A DNA stretch of 64,000 nt, taken from positions 30,608,760 through 30,672,759 of the forward strand of contig OX344762.1 in NCBI GenBank assembly GCA_947034895.1. Reading direction: 5' to 3'. The notes beneath the pieces are model-generated. The model saw nothing but the letters and a program-made list of their open reading frames with translations, was not told the origin of the DNA and made no database searches. This document shows positions 26,328 through 38,889 of this stretch, in pieces. Position 1 is the stretch's first letter. Each line of letters opens with the position of its first letter. Source of the DNA: Rhytidiadelphus loreus (lineage: Eukaryota > Streptophyta > Bryopsida > Hypnales > Hylocomiaceae). Made by a program: the position numbers and the translations under genes.

Positions 26328-26831
26328 TGGGCAATTTCGTTAAAATGGCGGTATTCCATGTGCCATTTTTAGACCTTCCGGTCTAAACTATAAAAGTGAC
26401 ATCTAGGATTGGTATAGATATTATAAATCTTTCACTACTAGAAAACGCTGAAATTTCAACACAACTCTGTTGATTCGGTCGCGTTGTTCCGGTCACTGTA
26501 CAACCAAACTCTGTTGATTTCAACAGATTTCAACAGAGTTTGGTTGTATAGTGACCGGAACAACGCGACCGAATCAACAGAGTTGTGTTGAAATTTCAAG
26601 GTTTTCTAGTAGTGTTTGATTGTTATACAATTCATAAATCTAGGACAGACATAGATTTCAGATTGCGCAGTCTAAATTGTAAAGTATTAACTAGGATTAG
26701 AATAAGTTTTAGACATCTGGGAAAGATATAGATTTCAAACATCTAGAACAATTGCAAATTTCAGACTGCTTAGTCTAAACTATAAAAATTGCCAAAATAG
26801 CGGAATGACACCATTTTAACAAAATTGCCCA
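26328..26831. mobile_element. TGGGCAATTT-ended element, copy 2, host of a nested MITE
   Basis: Ends TGGGCAATTTCGTTAAAATG and CATTTTAACAAAATTGCCCA. Removing the CACTA MITE and one TTT leaves about 319 bases, close to copy 1, with which it shares order and sequence. Confidence 0.7.
26433..26614. mobile_element. CACTA-type hairpin MITE
   Basis: A 182-base near-perfect palindrome: two 85-base arms with three mismatches and a 12-base loop. It starts CACTACTAGAAAAC and ends GGTTTTCTAGTAGTG. TTT flanks both sides, the 3-base duplication expected of the CACTA (En/Spm) superfamily. Arms this similar suggest fairly recent insertion or gene conversion. Confidence 0.85.
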
Positions 26832-26896
26832 TATATGTTTTTCATCCTATGGTCTCAAGTGAAGTCATCCATCAAACACTTATTGTCAACAACATC

Positions 26897-27174
26897 CATT
26901 AGGGGAAATTGAGTTAGTGTACATGGCCGCGAGTTCCCTAAGTTTTTTAACTCTATGAACTCAACTACATGCGCAGTTTGATGTGGCCAAAGTTCGGCCA
27001 CATCAGATTTTAATATTTAATTAGTTTTTAATTAGTTTTTTAATATAATTTTTAAAATTTTAAAGTTCTTAAATTTCTTAATTTTTCTATTTTATTCTAA
27101 CTACGTACGTCTGGTTCACAACTAGGGAAACAGGCCTGAAATGGCCTTCTCTTGGCCCGAAATCTCTTCTAATG
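26897..27174. mobile_element. CATTAG-family MITE, copy E
   Basis: Ends CATTAGGGGAAATTGAG and CGAAATCTCTTCTAATG, with GAGTTCCC near the left and AACAGGCCTGAAATGG near the right as in other copies. Confidence 0.65.
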
Positions 27175-28985
27175 GTTAATTCTAGGGTTAAGAAAGAAAA
27201 TGCTCTAACAAAAATACAGTTCAATATAGATAATAAATTTGAAATTTTCTCCTCTAACTTTTGGATGCTAAAATTTTACTCTCTAAAATTTTAGATTATT
27301 CAAAATGTCACCTTCAAAAAAATTAGGATGTCAAGAACCCAAGTGTGTTCACTTACAAACTGATTGTAGCCCACCATCCCCAAACCTAATCTTGTCAATA
27401 AAGGCTAGTCTCCATTAGCCAGATGGACCTCTAGGCACTAGAGAGGTCCAGACTTCCATGTTGGAGGGCACCCTACCTCTAGCGGCTTTCCTCTAGACCT
27501 AGAGGGCCAAAATAAAACCATTTTTTAGGGCCAGCGCTACTTCAGCCTTTACTGAATTTACCGGCAGCTCAAAAGACTAAAGAAACTTTTTAAAATAGTA
27601 CATCTAGGAGGAAGGCCTGGCCCCTCTAACCTTGTGCTTCCTCCTTGCGCGGACTAGAGCTCGAACCTCCAGCCTTGTGTAATTTGAATTATGTTCTGGA
27701 CAAAAGTATCTAGAAACAAATTGTCACAAAAGTTTCTACAAATGCACAGTTGCTAGAAAGTTACTATATATCAACATGTGCGTTACAAATAATAGAATCA
27801 ATATTCACTTTTTGTTTCCGTTTGTCATATGGAGACTAGAAGAGCCTCCACATTTACACTTTGAAGCAAAGTTTCATCGAAACTTCATTTGTCGACCACA
27901 CTCTCTAATATATGTGCTCCATAATATTCTTGAATAAGGTTGTTCTATTCAACAATGCATTTTCTTTTTTGCCTATGTGTCGTTGATGATAGTAATTGCC
28001 ACAATTCGAAAGCATGACTTAGACAATGCATTGTTTCTAGAATTCTAGTAGAAGATGTTGTTCAACTTTGCTCATTTTGTTTCAAGAAAGCTCTCTTTGT
28101 GGCATGAATTAGAGAAGCGATGTCATGCTATGAAAATAGATGTTGTTGTGATTGAAAAACACAAATGAGACCCAAATCAAGAACATTCATATCGGGGTTG
28201 TTGTGATCAACTTGATATTGAATTTGTCTTGCTTTAGGGCGACTGCCAGATAGGGTTCATTGCTAGTGAGATGAAATTGGGCATTGTTTTGTTGCACAAT
28301 AATGTTGTTGCCGATTATGGTTTTACCAATCTATGTACGTGGCCACTTCTTCTAGATTGTAGGGTTGAGCTTCTTAATCAACATTTACTTCACCACCTCC
28401 TTTGTAATGCTCTTTAATGGTTTGGTTTGAAAATATATTATTTTATATCCTTTTCATTCAATCATGCAAATAAGGCTCCCGTGTGCACTCACTTTTGAAC
28501 ATTGAAGAGGGTTTCAATATCATTTTTTCTGAAATTTTTCACATTGAAGTCCTCTCAAATATGTAGTTTCTTTGTAAATTGTTTTTACTATTTTTTACAA
28601 ATTAAAATGTCAAAGTGTCTATTTTCTTCAAAATATCAGCTCACTTCATTTTGTGAATAACTTTTGATGTAGATTCTTTTTAGATCTGAAATTTTGGTGA
28701 TATATTATTTTTCGATATATTCTAATTATTTTCATTTCATTTTATTTTATTTTTATAAATCTCAAAGATCATAGTATTGGGAGTACTAGCCTAAAAGGCT
28801 AAAACACGCCAGAGTGGAACAAAATTGACAAATCATTCTTACAAGCACATTAAAGACTGGTGCAAAATAAAGATTAGACAAAAAATAATATCGCCTCATT
28901 AATTACCTAGTGTTTGCACCTATATCCTTATTTTTCAAAGGATTACACCCTCCAAGTATATATTAATGCATATGTGCTAACAAAC

Positions 28986-29631
28986 TTAACCCCTAAATGC
29001 CCAAGACCATTTTTGAGCTTCTTAGAATTTGCTCTAAATGAACAAAATGTCAACATTTTGATAAGTTTTATCAATTTTATTTGAATTGTAACCGTGCAAA
29101 TTCAAACTAGACATGTTATAGATCACATTGGAAATGAAAACACAACAACATCACCTATTGATTGAAAGATTATAATGTTTGATCATGAGGGTGTTAAAAC
29201 TACAAAAGTGATTTAAAGTCTTTCAATCCTATTCGCACATATCAAACCTAAAAATTAGTCACCAAGAAAATATGAGGTTAAAGGGCATAACATACATAAC
29301 GACTTCTCAAAACCTACTCTATAGTTTATTTTAAAATGAATTTCTAATGTGATTTTTCTCCAAGATCTAGAGTATTTAAAACTCATTTCCAAGAATTCTC
29401 AACACTGGAAAATCTAGATTTGAAATGTACGCCCTTGTACAAAATCTTGAATAGAAAAATCATTGAATCATTCATTTTCAGAATTGGATGTTTGATGCTA
29501 AAATTACACTTCAAAAATAAATTTTCAAAAATACAAACTACTAAAAATGGCAACTTGGTTTTGTTTTATTGAACTCCAAAGTATTGTCAATACTAAAATT
29601 TGGTGCCTTCAGTTGCGCATCGAGGGGTTAA
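28986..29631 (+). mobile_element. TTAACCCCTAAA-group element 8
   Basis: Starts TTAACCCCTAAATGCCCAAG and ends CGAGGGGTTAA; 646 bases. Inverted sister of 15203-15861. Confidence 0.75.
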
Positions 29632-29869
29632 TAAGCAGCATTTGGGTGCATTGAAATTGCGAGAAAATATCAAAGCTTGTCATTTCAAAGGTCCAATTTG
29701 AAGGGACCTTTGAGAATTGTAGCATTGCCACATTCGTAGTGGGAGTTGACATTTTTTCGAGCCTGTTCAAGCAAGGGCTCTCCAAAGGTGCCTTTAGTGT
29801 TTAGCATTAGAGATGCTCCAAGGGCTTTCAAAATATATGCTATTGCACCTAGTGACTACTATTGAATTG

Positions 29870-30078
29870 GTCAAATTTTCATATTTTCCTGTTAGCAATT
29901 GAAAGGAGGTTCCTAACTCATCAAAGATCGACATTTGGATACTGTATGCAAAAGTTACGAAGGGTCAAAGTTTTTTTGGTAGAGTTTCTCAAGTCATTTC
30001 TTCCACATAGGTACATATTGATTTTGGAGATGTAAACATGGTGATGATGAGTCAGTGGCGCATTGGGGGTGCCCACCT
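29870..30078 (+). repeat. AGGTGGGCACC-family element, partial copy
   Basis: Aligns with the right part of 49283-49723: TTTTCATATTTTC, GAAAGGAGGTTCC, TGTATGCAAAAGTTA, ATAGGTACATATTGATTTTG, and the end GGTGCCCACCT. Confidence 0.65.
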
Positions 30079-30299
30079 TCCAGTGAGCACGTCGCCGTTT
30101 TCCTCTGAGCTGGCCGTCAGTAGTTGGTTACCCTCCATAAGTTTAGTCGCAAGAACTTTCCTCACCGTCCATGCTCCTTGGGTAAAATATCCTTCGCAGG
30201 GCTGGGAAGTCAATGTCATGTGCTTCACGTTGCATCACCGTATTGCTAATCTGTAGAATTGTATGCTTCTCGGTTGCAGCATACAACTTAAGTTAAGTT

Positions 30300-31013
30300 A
30301 TGAACAAGCAAATCGATCAACAGCACGCGCGCTTTGGAGCTCCTTGGCACTGATCAGCTGGTGAGTTGTACATTCTATTCTAATTCCACCGCCCTTGGTA
30401 GTTTACGTCGTCTATGCAATGATTATGATATGCCACTTTTCTGGTTTGTTGGAATTCAAGTGTGGATTTGCCGCCAGACGCACTCTGTGCAGATGTTTTC
30501 GTCAGCGAAATTTGAGGTTTTAGGGTTTCAATTGGAGTGTGTAGTAGTGTGCCCGCTGAAGGGTACGCGAGCCGATCTAGCTGTGATTTTTGTGTCGTGG
30601 GTTGAATTCAGAGATCGTCAATTTTTCGGTTGTTTGGACAATTCATCAATTTGCTTAAACCCTGAAGACTGAGGGGGCCTTCAGGGTGTATGTGCTTATG
30701 TGGTGTTTTTTTGGTGTCTATTATCCTGCAAGAGAGTCATGGTAGACCTGTGAAGAGATTTCATTGTGAGAACAAATAAGAAACTGTAGATTGAGAGAAG
30801 AGTATCATGTTTTTATTTATTTAATACTATGTTAGGACTCATTATCCATAAAGCGCAAAAATTAGGAATGTGAGAAATGTAGAGCAGTCCTTGGGTCCCA
30901 TACTTGTCCGTTTTCCAAGTCAGCTCTGCTTTCGGTGCTTAGCATACTTTGAAACCTAATTTGGGACTGTGGCGTTGGCGTTCTCAACCATTGAATGGAC
31001 AGATTGAATTGCA
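30300..31013 (+). other. Upstream region of GSTK
   Basis: Composition rises towards that of genes. Leader-like sequence is present (AGGTTTTAGGGTTTCAATTG) with a possible non-coding exon donor at 30360 (CAGCTG|GTGAGT). Open frames here show no family resemblance. Confidence 0.35.
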
Positions 31014-33383
31014 ATGGAGAGCAGTGCGAATGACGGCTTTGAGGTCCTTGTATGCTTGGACGCCTTGTCGCCCTATTCATTCTTTGGTCTCTCCGTCCTC
31101 TTGAGGTGAGTGACCTCTTTCTGGAAATACCGTGGGATGAAGAGCTTTCCCTGTTGTGTCAGGGTCCTGCTTCTGTTGATCTAATTAAGGAGATCATGTG
31201 AGGACTAGTTTTTGTCCGATTTTATTTCATCTTTGACCAACAAATGAAGTGTTCTCTAATGATCATGTTGATGTAAAATTTGTCCCGATCTGAATTGTAT
31301 TTTTCATAATTTGATCAATCGAATTGGTCATTAAAAACCATGAATCCTTGATCTTTTACGGTTTAACGTTGTGATTAACATGTGTTGGATATTCAACAGA
31401 TACCAAGAGAGATGGAACCTGCATTTGAAATTGCTTCCAGTTCTTCTTGGTGCAGTGCAGAAAGCCACGGGTAACAAACCGCCTGGAAGTCTCCCTGCAA
31501 AAGGTGAGGCCTGTTTCTTAAATTTTTTGGAAATCACGGGAAGAGTGAGACCCATTTCTTGTTCTGCCTGCGGACCATTTCGTCTCTTCCTCATGAAAAT
31601 TGATTAACCCCATGACCCAATCTAATACTAGAAAGACTACATTGGAAGCTAATAGTTGATTATGGTAACTTTCAAAACATATTTTCAATTCAAAAATAAT
31701 GCAGAGTATGGTTTCTTCGTTCCATTGGTCCATTTTTTCCTTTCCGTAGAGGCATCCTAACTGATATCTTTTAGATTCGAAAGCAGTCACTTTTGACCAT
31801 TGGGGCATTTGGGGGTTAATCTTCTTATTTGAAGCCAAATGCATTGTGTGGGAGTCTCTATTTGTCCACCATTCCATATCTGCTGGCTTCTTACTTACTG
31901 CGCAGACTTGAAAAACATGTCTGTATTTGTGCGAATATGTGAATCAACCTTCTAAAAAGTTGGTCTCTTTGAGCACTACAGCGCGATGGGGCAACGAGGA
32001 TGTGGAACGAAATGCCCGTTTCATGGATGTTCCATTCCGAGGGGTTCCTAAAGGGTTTGGAGAGTATCTTAATTCCATGCGTTGCCAACGCGTCCTTACA
32101 GCTATTGCTGAATCTAAGGCTAGTCCTTTCTCCTCTTGGTTCCCTGTAAACTGCAGTTTTTGCAAATTACAAGAAGTTTAGAGAGCATACTTCCAACTTT
32201 ATAAAAGAACCCAAATTGTGTTATCCCTAATTGCCCAAGCTATGAATAGATATTCCATTTTGGAAGTCAATTATAATTTTGTTCAAAGCACACTTTTATC
32301 TCCCAAGAACGCAGGGCAATGATTTCTTTTTTTGTATCGACACATTTGTTACCTCTCTTGACGCTTTCAAATGATATATGTCAACTCTTATAGATATGGA
32401 GGCGGTCACTTTTGGCCATTTGGGCAGCTAGGGGTCGTTTTAATGTATGAGATGTCCCATGTCTGGGTTGAAAGTCTTGGTTGCTGATTGTACTAATAAA
32501 TCTAGCGATGCTATTGCAGATGATTTATGCATTTCTTAACTGACCACTGTGATTGTCAAGTTGGTTGAGTCGACGAACAAGGGATTAAGTAAAGTCTCTC
32601 TTCACTTTCTGAAGAATGAGGAGTTTGTTGTTAGCTGAGGATGTAAGCACGACAACTGTCGGCGTGATTCAGACTCATCAAGTGGTTGCGTGGGACTTGA
32701 GCAGGGGTACGACTCCAAAGAGCTCGCAGCTGCATTCATGACTTTCTTTCATGCCATCTTTGGAGTGGGGATGAACAGCGAAGTTGAGATCGCTGATTCC
32801 AAATTTCTGCGCACTTGCTGCGTGTCTGCAGGGTTTTCTGAAGCAGAAGCTGAACAATTTGTCCTTTCCACTGAGGATGAAACTATCAAAGCTCGACTGA
32901 AGGTATTTATACATACCCCTATTCACAATGCTGTGCGGTAGCATTTCTTCATGAGCTTGTAAGTCTAGTATCACTTACTGGACGCGTACTGGGAATGCGC
33001 CTATCACTTGTAATTCAATTTAGCAGATAAACTATATTCATAAAGAAATGACGTTGATCACAGGTTAGTCGTTGAACCGTTTCTTCAAGTCCCTTGAGGT
33101 CCCCTGAGCTATGCTTGCGCCTTGCATCCAAATATTGATGAAGCTTGTGCACTACATGGAGTGCTAATATCGAGTACATACCTGTCTGCTACAGGAAAAT
33201 ACAGAATTGGCAATCAAGAAAGGGATGTTTGGCGCCCCAACGATATACGTGACGCCGGGGAAAGAGAGTGGTCAACAAGCACGGGAGATGATGTTTTTTG
33301 GGTCCGATCGGTATGAGCAGATGGCATGGGCCATTGGCAAGGTCTGGGAGGGTCCTAACCCTCAACGAAATAGTAGATTGTAA
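31014..33383 (+). CDS. GSTK: Glutathione S-transferase kappa-like, peroxisomal
   Basis: Five exons: 31014-31105, 31400-31503, 31982-32145 (or ending at 32118), 32705-32902, 33195-33383; about 248 (or 239) residues against 226 in rat GSTK1. This is a DsbA-like thioredoxin fold enzyme that conjugates or reduces with glutathione. Marks: LSPYSFFG near residue 19, where the first Ser aligns with the catalytic Ser16 of rat GSTK; RYQERWNLHLKLLPVLLGA and ATGNKPP like the mammalian protein; FGAPT with the cis-proline; FFGSDRYEQMAW; and GKVWEGPNP before the end. The C-terminus is NSRL, so the last three residues SRL form a strong peroxisomal type 1 signal (mammalian GSTK1 ends in ARL). The exon 3 end is uncertain: a GT donor after 32145 or a GC donor after 32118 both keep phase 0. 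Introns 2 and 3 each carry a related small transposon. Confidence 0.87.
31602..31821. mobile_element. Small TTAACCCC-ended element in GSTK intron 2
   Basis: Inverted ends GATTAACCCC and GGGGTTAATC bound about 220 bases. The right part (GTCACTTTTGACCATT) matches the element in the next intron at 32221-32442. Confidence 0.65.
32221..32442. mobile_element. Related element in GSTK intron 3
   Basis: Begins TTATCCCTAATTGCCCAA and ends with TTTGGGCAGCTAGGGG, the inverse with decay. Internal GTCACTTTTGGCCATT matches the copy in intron 2, and the length is similar. Confidence 0.6.
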
Positions 33384-34010
33384 CTCTTTTATTCAAACAG
33401 GGCTGTAGCGACTTACGAGAGAGCCTCCGCAGTCAGTAAGTGGATGTATTTATTTACTGGATTATCAAGTAGTGAGCATTATGAACTGTCGGTGTTCTAA
33501 TATTTGGACTAGATCACCGGTCGAGAATGTTATTGGACGTTAATGTTTGGCTATTGTGGCCCTACTTGGGAAACCAGAATAGTGAGACCTCTATTGAGCA
33601 TGCATTCGTAGGACAACATTTTTTTGTTGATTTTTACTGTATTTCTAAGTATGTAGGTTTTGTACTGGGTTGCATCCCGTCTGAAACTTTCAAGCTGCTT
33701 AAATTCAATAGAATCACCGATACTTCTATCAAGGATGCAAATGACAAAGTCACCGTCGTAGAGGTTTGAGATGTGGAGAGAATGAACTGCTGCAGTTTTT
33801 GGTCTGGAGCTGACATATCGAGTAATGGATTAGAAGCTGTGGTTTCATACATAGCGAAGCTTGGTGAAATAGTCTAACAATATATTGAATGGGTGTGAAC
33901 TTCAGAGCGTACGCATCAAAGACCAGACATATTTCAGGAGGGAGGGCCATTTTTCACATTGATGTGTCTGATGTTTTCTGCTATTTTTTAATTTGTTCAA
34001 AATAGGAATC

Positions 34011-34228
34011 TTAACCCATAAGTGATGTTTTTTGGCCGATGAATGACAAAGAATCTCTCTATTTGGGATAGAAGTGCAACTATTCATCCTCCAAAATTTG
34101 TGTAGAAAAAATGTCTTCTACAGTAGTTTGTCTTCCAATGAGTGCTTTTTCATTATTTTAAGCCAACAATTCACACGGTGAGAAAATAAATGATTTCTAT
34201 GGTGACCAGTCCGGCATTCTAGGATTAA
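34011..34228. mobile_element. GAATGACAA-group element, copy 2
   Basis: Starts TTAACCCATAAGTG and ends TCTAGGATTAA. Shares CGATGAATGACAA, AACTATTCATCC and TTCTAGGATTAA with 9254-9490. Confidence 0.55.
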
Positions 34229-34986
34229 AGAAGGAACATCATTGTACAATAAAATATTGAGGACATGTATTGAGGTTTTCTGAATCGATTGTTTCCATTC
34301 TATGGTGCAAGGGTGATTTCATAAACACTAGTGTGTCCTGTGTTGTTGCTACAACCAAAATAAAGTAAAAGTGGTTTTCGATTTTTTTTTTCAAAACCAA
34401 AAATAACTCAAAAATCCATAACTTTCACATTGTAGGTTGGAATGCTACAAAATAAAGCCCATGCACCCCTTGGCTTGCAAAGAACTTTCCAATGGTACCA
34501 AGGATATGATTGGGGGACACACAATCTAGGAGATCTTGTGTATTCTTGCTCCAAAATGCTAACTTTTAAAGGTTGCAAATTTGGAGTCAAGAAGGGTATT
34601 TGATGATCTTGTTAATATAGATAGATTATAATGTAATTTGGAGTATAGATAAATTATAATGTAATTTGTGGAGTTTCCCAAAATATATTGTACTTTTTAA
34701 TTCAATTTGTAGAAAATTTATTGTGGTTGAAAGGAATATAGAGGTGTCTTTTGATTGGCAAATAATATAAGTGTTTTCTTACAAGTGCTCCAAAATATAT
34801 CTAAATAGTTTAGAAATATCTTGGAATATTTGTACATATTTGGAAAGGATATCAAGTACAATAAACACACATCCAAGATGACATCCAATGTTAGACATCC
34901 AATACAAAGTCTAGTACAAAAATTATGTCAAAAAAAGACAACTCTAAGTTAATCAAAATTATAATCCCAATCTGAAATTTCATGAA

Positions 34987-36018
34987 GGTAAATCAGCCCA
35001 TTGTGGTCACCTACCAAATGACCCCATTATGTTTTTTTCAATTTTTTCAGATTTTAGCTTCAATGCATGTCTTACATGACAGTAATGAAGTACTTCGTGA
35101 CTGCATTAGGAGCTTCCAATTTTTTAGTGAGAATTCATTGTGAAAATTGACTTTTTAGGCCTTCCATGTTAGAAAAGACTTTGACTGCTTTAGGTGAGTT
35201 TGAACAACATGAGCATGATGGATTTACATTTTGTTCGTTCTAAGGTAGTCTATAGACTCTTTTGGGTTATGATGCATTGAACACTTCAAAAATTCATAGC
35301 AAATTCATACTTTGTCAAAAAACGATAATTTCAATTGTTCTCACTTTTTCTCACACTTATACTACTGGAAAAAAATTGAAAAATTTCAGCAACCACATGT
35401 GGTCAAACTACTAATTTTGACCACATTGGGTTGTTTTACCTTACATGCATTTCCAAGCATGGATAAAATGTCATTCTACAACACCAAAAGCCCCCTATGT
35501 AGCTCTCTTTACACAAGTTAATGAAAAAGAATCCCATTGGGTAAGGTAAACCAACCTATTGTGGTCATAATAAGGAGTTAGACATTATGTGGTTATTGAA
35601 AATTTTCAATTTTTTTCCCACAATAGTACAAGTGTGAGAAATAATAAGAGCAATTAAAATGATGATTTTTTGACAAATTATGAATTTGCTATGAATTTTT
35701 GAAGTGTTCAATTCATCTTTGCCCTTAAGAGTTTGTAGACTACCTTAAAACCAACAAAATTTGAATCAATCATGCTCATTTGGCTCACCCAAAGTAGTCA
35801 AAGTCTTTTCTAACATGGAAGGCTTAAAAAACCGATTCTCACAATGAATTCTCACTAAAAAATTGGAAACTCCTAATGCAGTCACTAAGTACTTCATTAT
35901 TGTCATGTAAGACATGCATTGAAGCCAAAATCTGAAAAACTTGTGAAAACCATGATGGAGTCATTTGGTAGGTATCCTCTATGAGTCATTTGACCACAAT
36001 GGGCTGGTTTATCTTACT
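34987..36018. mobile_element. Inverted pair of ~460-480 base elements
   Basis: Arms 34987-35444 and 35541-36018 are reverse complements with moderate divergence, around a 96-base spacer. Each arm is itself bounded by inverted copies of one terminus (CCCATTGTGGTCA outside, TGACCACATTGGGTTG inside), so each looks like a complete element. Transcribed, it would form a hairpin of roughly 1 kb. Confidence 0.8.
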
Positions 36019-38889
36019 ATGTAAGAGTTATGTACGTACCAAATTTTTATATGCATTCGTTTTACTTTAACTATTGTACTTACAACACTTTAGTGAAGTT
36101 GATGTTAACCTTTAAATGACAAGCTAGGTCCCTTGGACTTAGTTTCTAGTGAATTTTTGACAAAAAGAAACTTTAGGATTTATTGGGGTTGTCTCACCCT
36201 ACCGGACCCACTTTTGTAGTGAATGAATCTTGCCATGCACCGCATTTTGGCTACAAAATGATAGCTTTATTCATTGGTCAATTTTACTTGCCATGATTGC
36301 ACAAAACTTAGGCAAGGAGCAAGTCCCACTACAAGAAGATTTTTCATTCCCCCTTTAGACTACCCATTGGGCTAAGAAATGTTGTTTAAGGATTAATTCC
36401 TAAGGACCAAGTGCCATTTTTTAGCAACATAACTTTTTTGATCATCTAATTTTGAGTGGAATTTTAATTCTTTCACTTTCACTTTTTTACACAATATGAG
36501 GGTGAGTAGCTTACAAGGGCAATAGTTTTCATTACTTTACCAAATAGGGAAAAAAAAGTTATAGCATGAACAATACTTTAATTTGTCCTAATAGGCAACT
36601 CTTGCACTAGGTTTTACAAAGGTCCAAATTTTTTTAAGTGTTGGAGCAGCGAATTTGCCAACTTCAATCCAAGGCCTAAGGCCTAGTCCATGACTCCATA
36701 TTGAAGGCCCTTAGACCTATATAGAATCATAGTGAAATTAGGTTGTCTTAACAATTAGGCGGGCAATTAGGTTGCCTTCCTTAGAAAGGTTACCTCATGA
36801 CTCACTACTTATTCATGTAGAGACTCATGCAACTCTTTGAACTAGTGCACCAATTCATGCCACACACATGGTTTGGAGATGATGAAAATTACTACATCCT
36901 TTTATAATAACAATAAATATTTATATAGTGTAAAATGTAGAGAAATTAATGAGGAACAACCTAATTTCACTATACAATGTAGAACAAAGGTTGTAATGAT
37001 TTTTTTCACCAAATCTTCAATTTTTAATTAATTAGGTCACAAAAACAAACAAAAAAGTAGAGAGCTTGCTACCTATGTTTTCACCATTTAGTTTTTTTAA
37101 ATAAAAATTTGTCAATGAGTGAGATATGTGCATCTAGAAATTGGCCTTTGTATATGTGATTTTTTAAAACATCTTAAGTTTGCCTTTATTTATTTAATTC
37201 TATATGTTCTAGGAATCTATTCACTTTGAAATGTTTTGAGCATACATGCAACATATGTAAGAATAGTTATGTCAAGAAGTGCCACCAATTTTATCATTTT
37301 TAGACGTCTTACAAATGTTGCCACCTAGAATTTCAAAGGGTCATAAAAAAAATTGCAACTTTGGAGCTCCTAAACAACAAATTCGTTTGTGAAATTCGGT
37401 GGACAAGTAGAAAATGGAGTAGAGTCCACATTTTTGGAAAAATCATAGAATGTTTTCATCACCTCAAATTTAGCATGTCCATCTCCTTTGATCAATTTTG
37501 CCAAATCAACTTAGAAAACCTTTAGACATTCAATATGTACTTTATAGAAATATTGAATATTCTAAACATCATTTTGGTTATCCATGAAATTAGAATTTGA
37601 GTTATAGGGCTCAGAACTACAACAAAGTCACATTAGCCAAAGTTCAGGCGGCCTTGAAAAAAATGTTCTTTTGCTCTTTGCTTGATCACATCTTATACAT
37701 ATATTGCTTTTAGACCCCAATTTTTAGGCAATATCCTAATATCAATCAATAATAAGGTCATGTGATAACAAATTCTAAAAAGTGGATGAAATTTGATTTA
37801 TAGACCTATTTTTAGAAGGTTCTACTTTTGACATTTCAGAAAGTATTTTCTAATTTCTAACCAAATATTTTTTATGGATTAACCCCTAAAGCTTTTTGAT
37901 GTTTTGAGGCTCAAAACTCCTTCAAAATTCTTGTTCCTAAAGGTAGACTAAAATCTTTATCTATATTTAGTTTTTAACAAATCCAACCATATATAAGACC
38001 ATTAGTTAACTTGTTCAAGTACATCCTCTCAAAACTTTAGAGTAAATATTGATTGCAAGTTTAATGTGCCAAAACTTCAAAGTGTAGGCTATTTCTAGCC
38101 CTTTATAAAGGTGAATTTTTGTCTTTGAAAAATTTTAGAAAGAAATTTATGTCTCATAGCATAAAAATTTTAGTCAATATGTTGGAAGATGAGTTGGGAA
38201 TATATATTGAAAAATTTAACCAAAAAAACTTTCATATAGATCTTTAAAAATTATAAAGTAGAAGGTGGTATTGAATGAAAGAAAAAAATAAATTGCTAAT
38301 AACTTTTACAAGAATTTGACAATTGTTAATACCCAAGGTAAGAATGTTATAGTAAACAATTGATATCTTTAATTTTAATTTTAATTAAAAAACAATTCAA
38401 GACAATTTTAAAAATGATTTAATATGCTTTTTCTACCTTCATTGCTTGCAAAATAAAACTCATAACTTTCACTTCGTTATTCAAAATTGGATGTTTCAAA
38501 TGTTTTTGAATAGGTATGAATCTTTACAATCAAATAAAATTAATTAAAAATATTTAGAATATATTTTTAGTTTCACGCTTTTGTTAAAAGAAAACTTTTA
38601 CCTTTTTTAGTATGTATTAGAATGAAGTGTAATAAAACTTCGCACATATATTAGAATGATTAGCTTCCATCCTAAAAATTTCACACAAAAATTTCAAATT
38701 ATGAAGTCAACAAAGCTTGCCCAAGTTCTCAAAAAATCCAAAGTGGTCTCTTTAATCCTTAATAGGCTAATAAAAGAACCTAAATTTTGAATGGAACAAA
38801 TGTTAGATTGTTGCAAAACGTTTTCAAATTGTTGAAATTGCCCAGGTACTATATATATATATATATAGTGTAAGATGCATGGTACTTGT

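Larger units (their letters stand above)
22585..30300. other. Gene-free repeat region downstream of GT92
   Basis: Contains the promoter duplicate, CATTAG copies D and E, the nested TGGGCAATTT/CACTA structure, and element 8. A GC-richer patch at 27400-27690 (CCTCTAGACCTAGAGG and nearby inverted pieces) is unexplained. Confidence 0.55.

Noticed and set aside
27640..27690. TCGAACCT sequence resembling a tRNA T arm on the minus strand
   Set aside because: No acceptor or anticodon stem can be formed around it.
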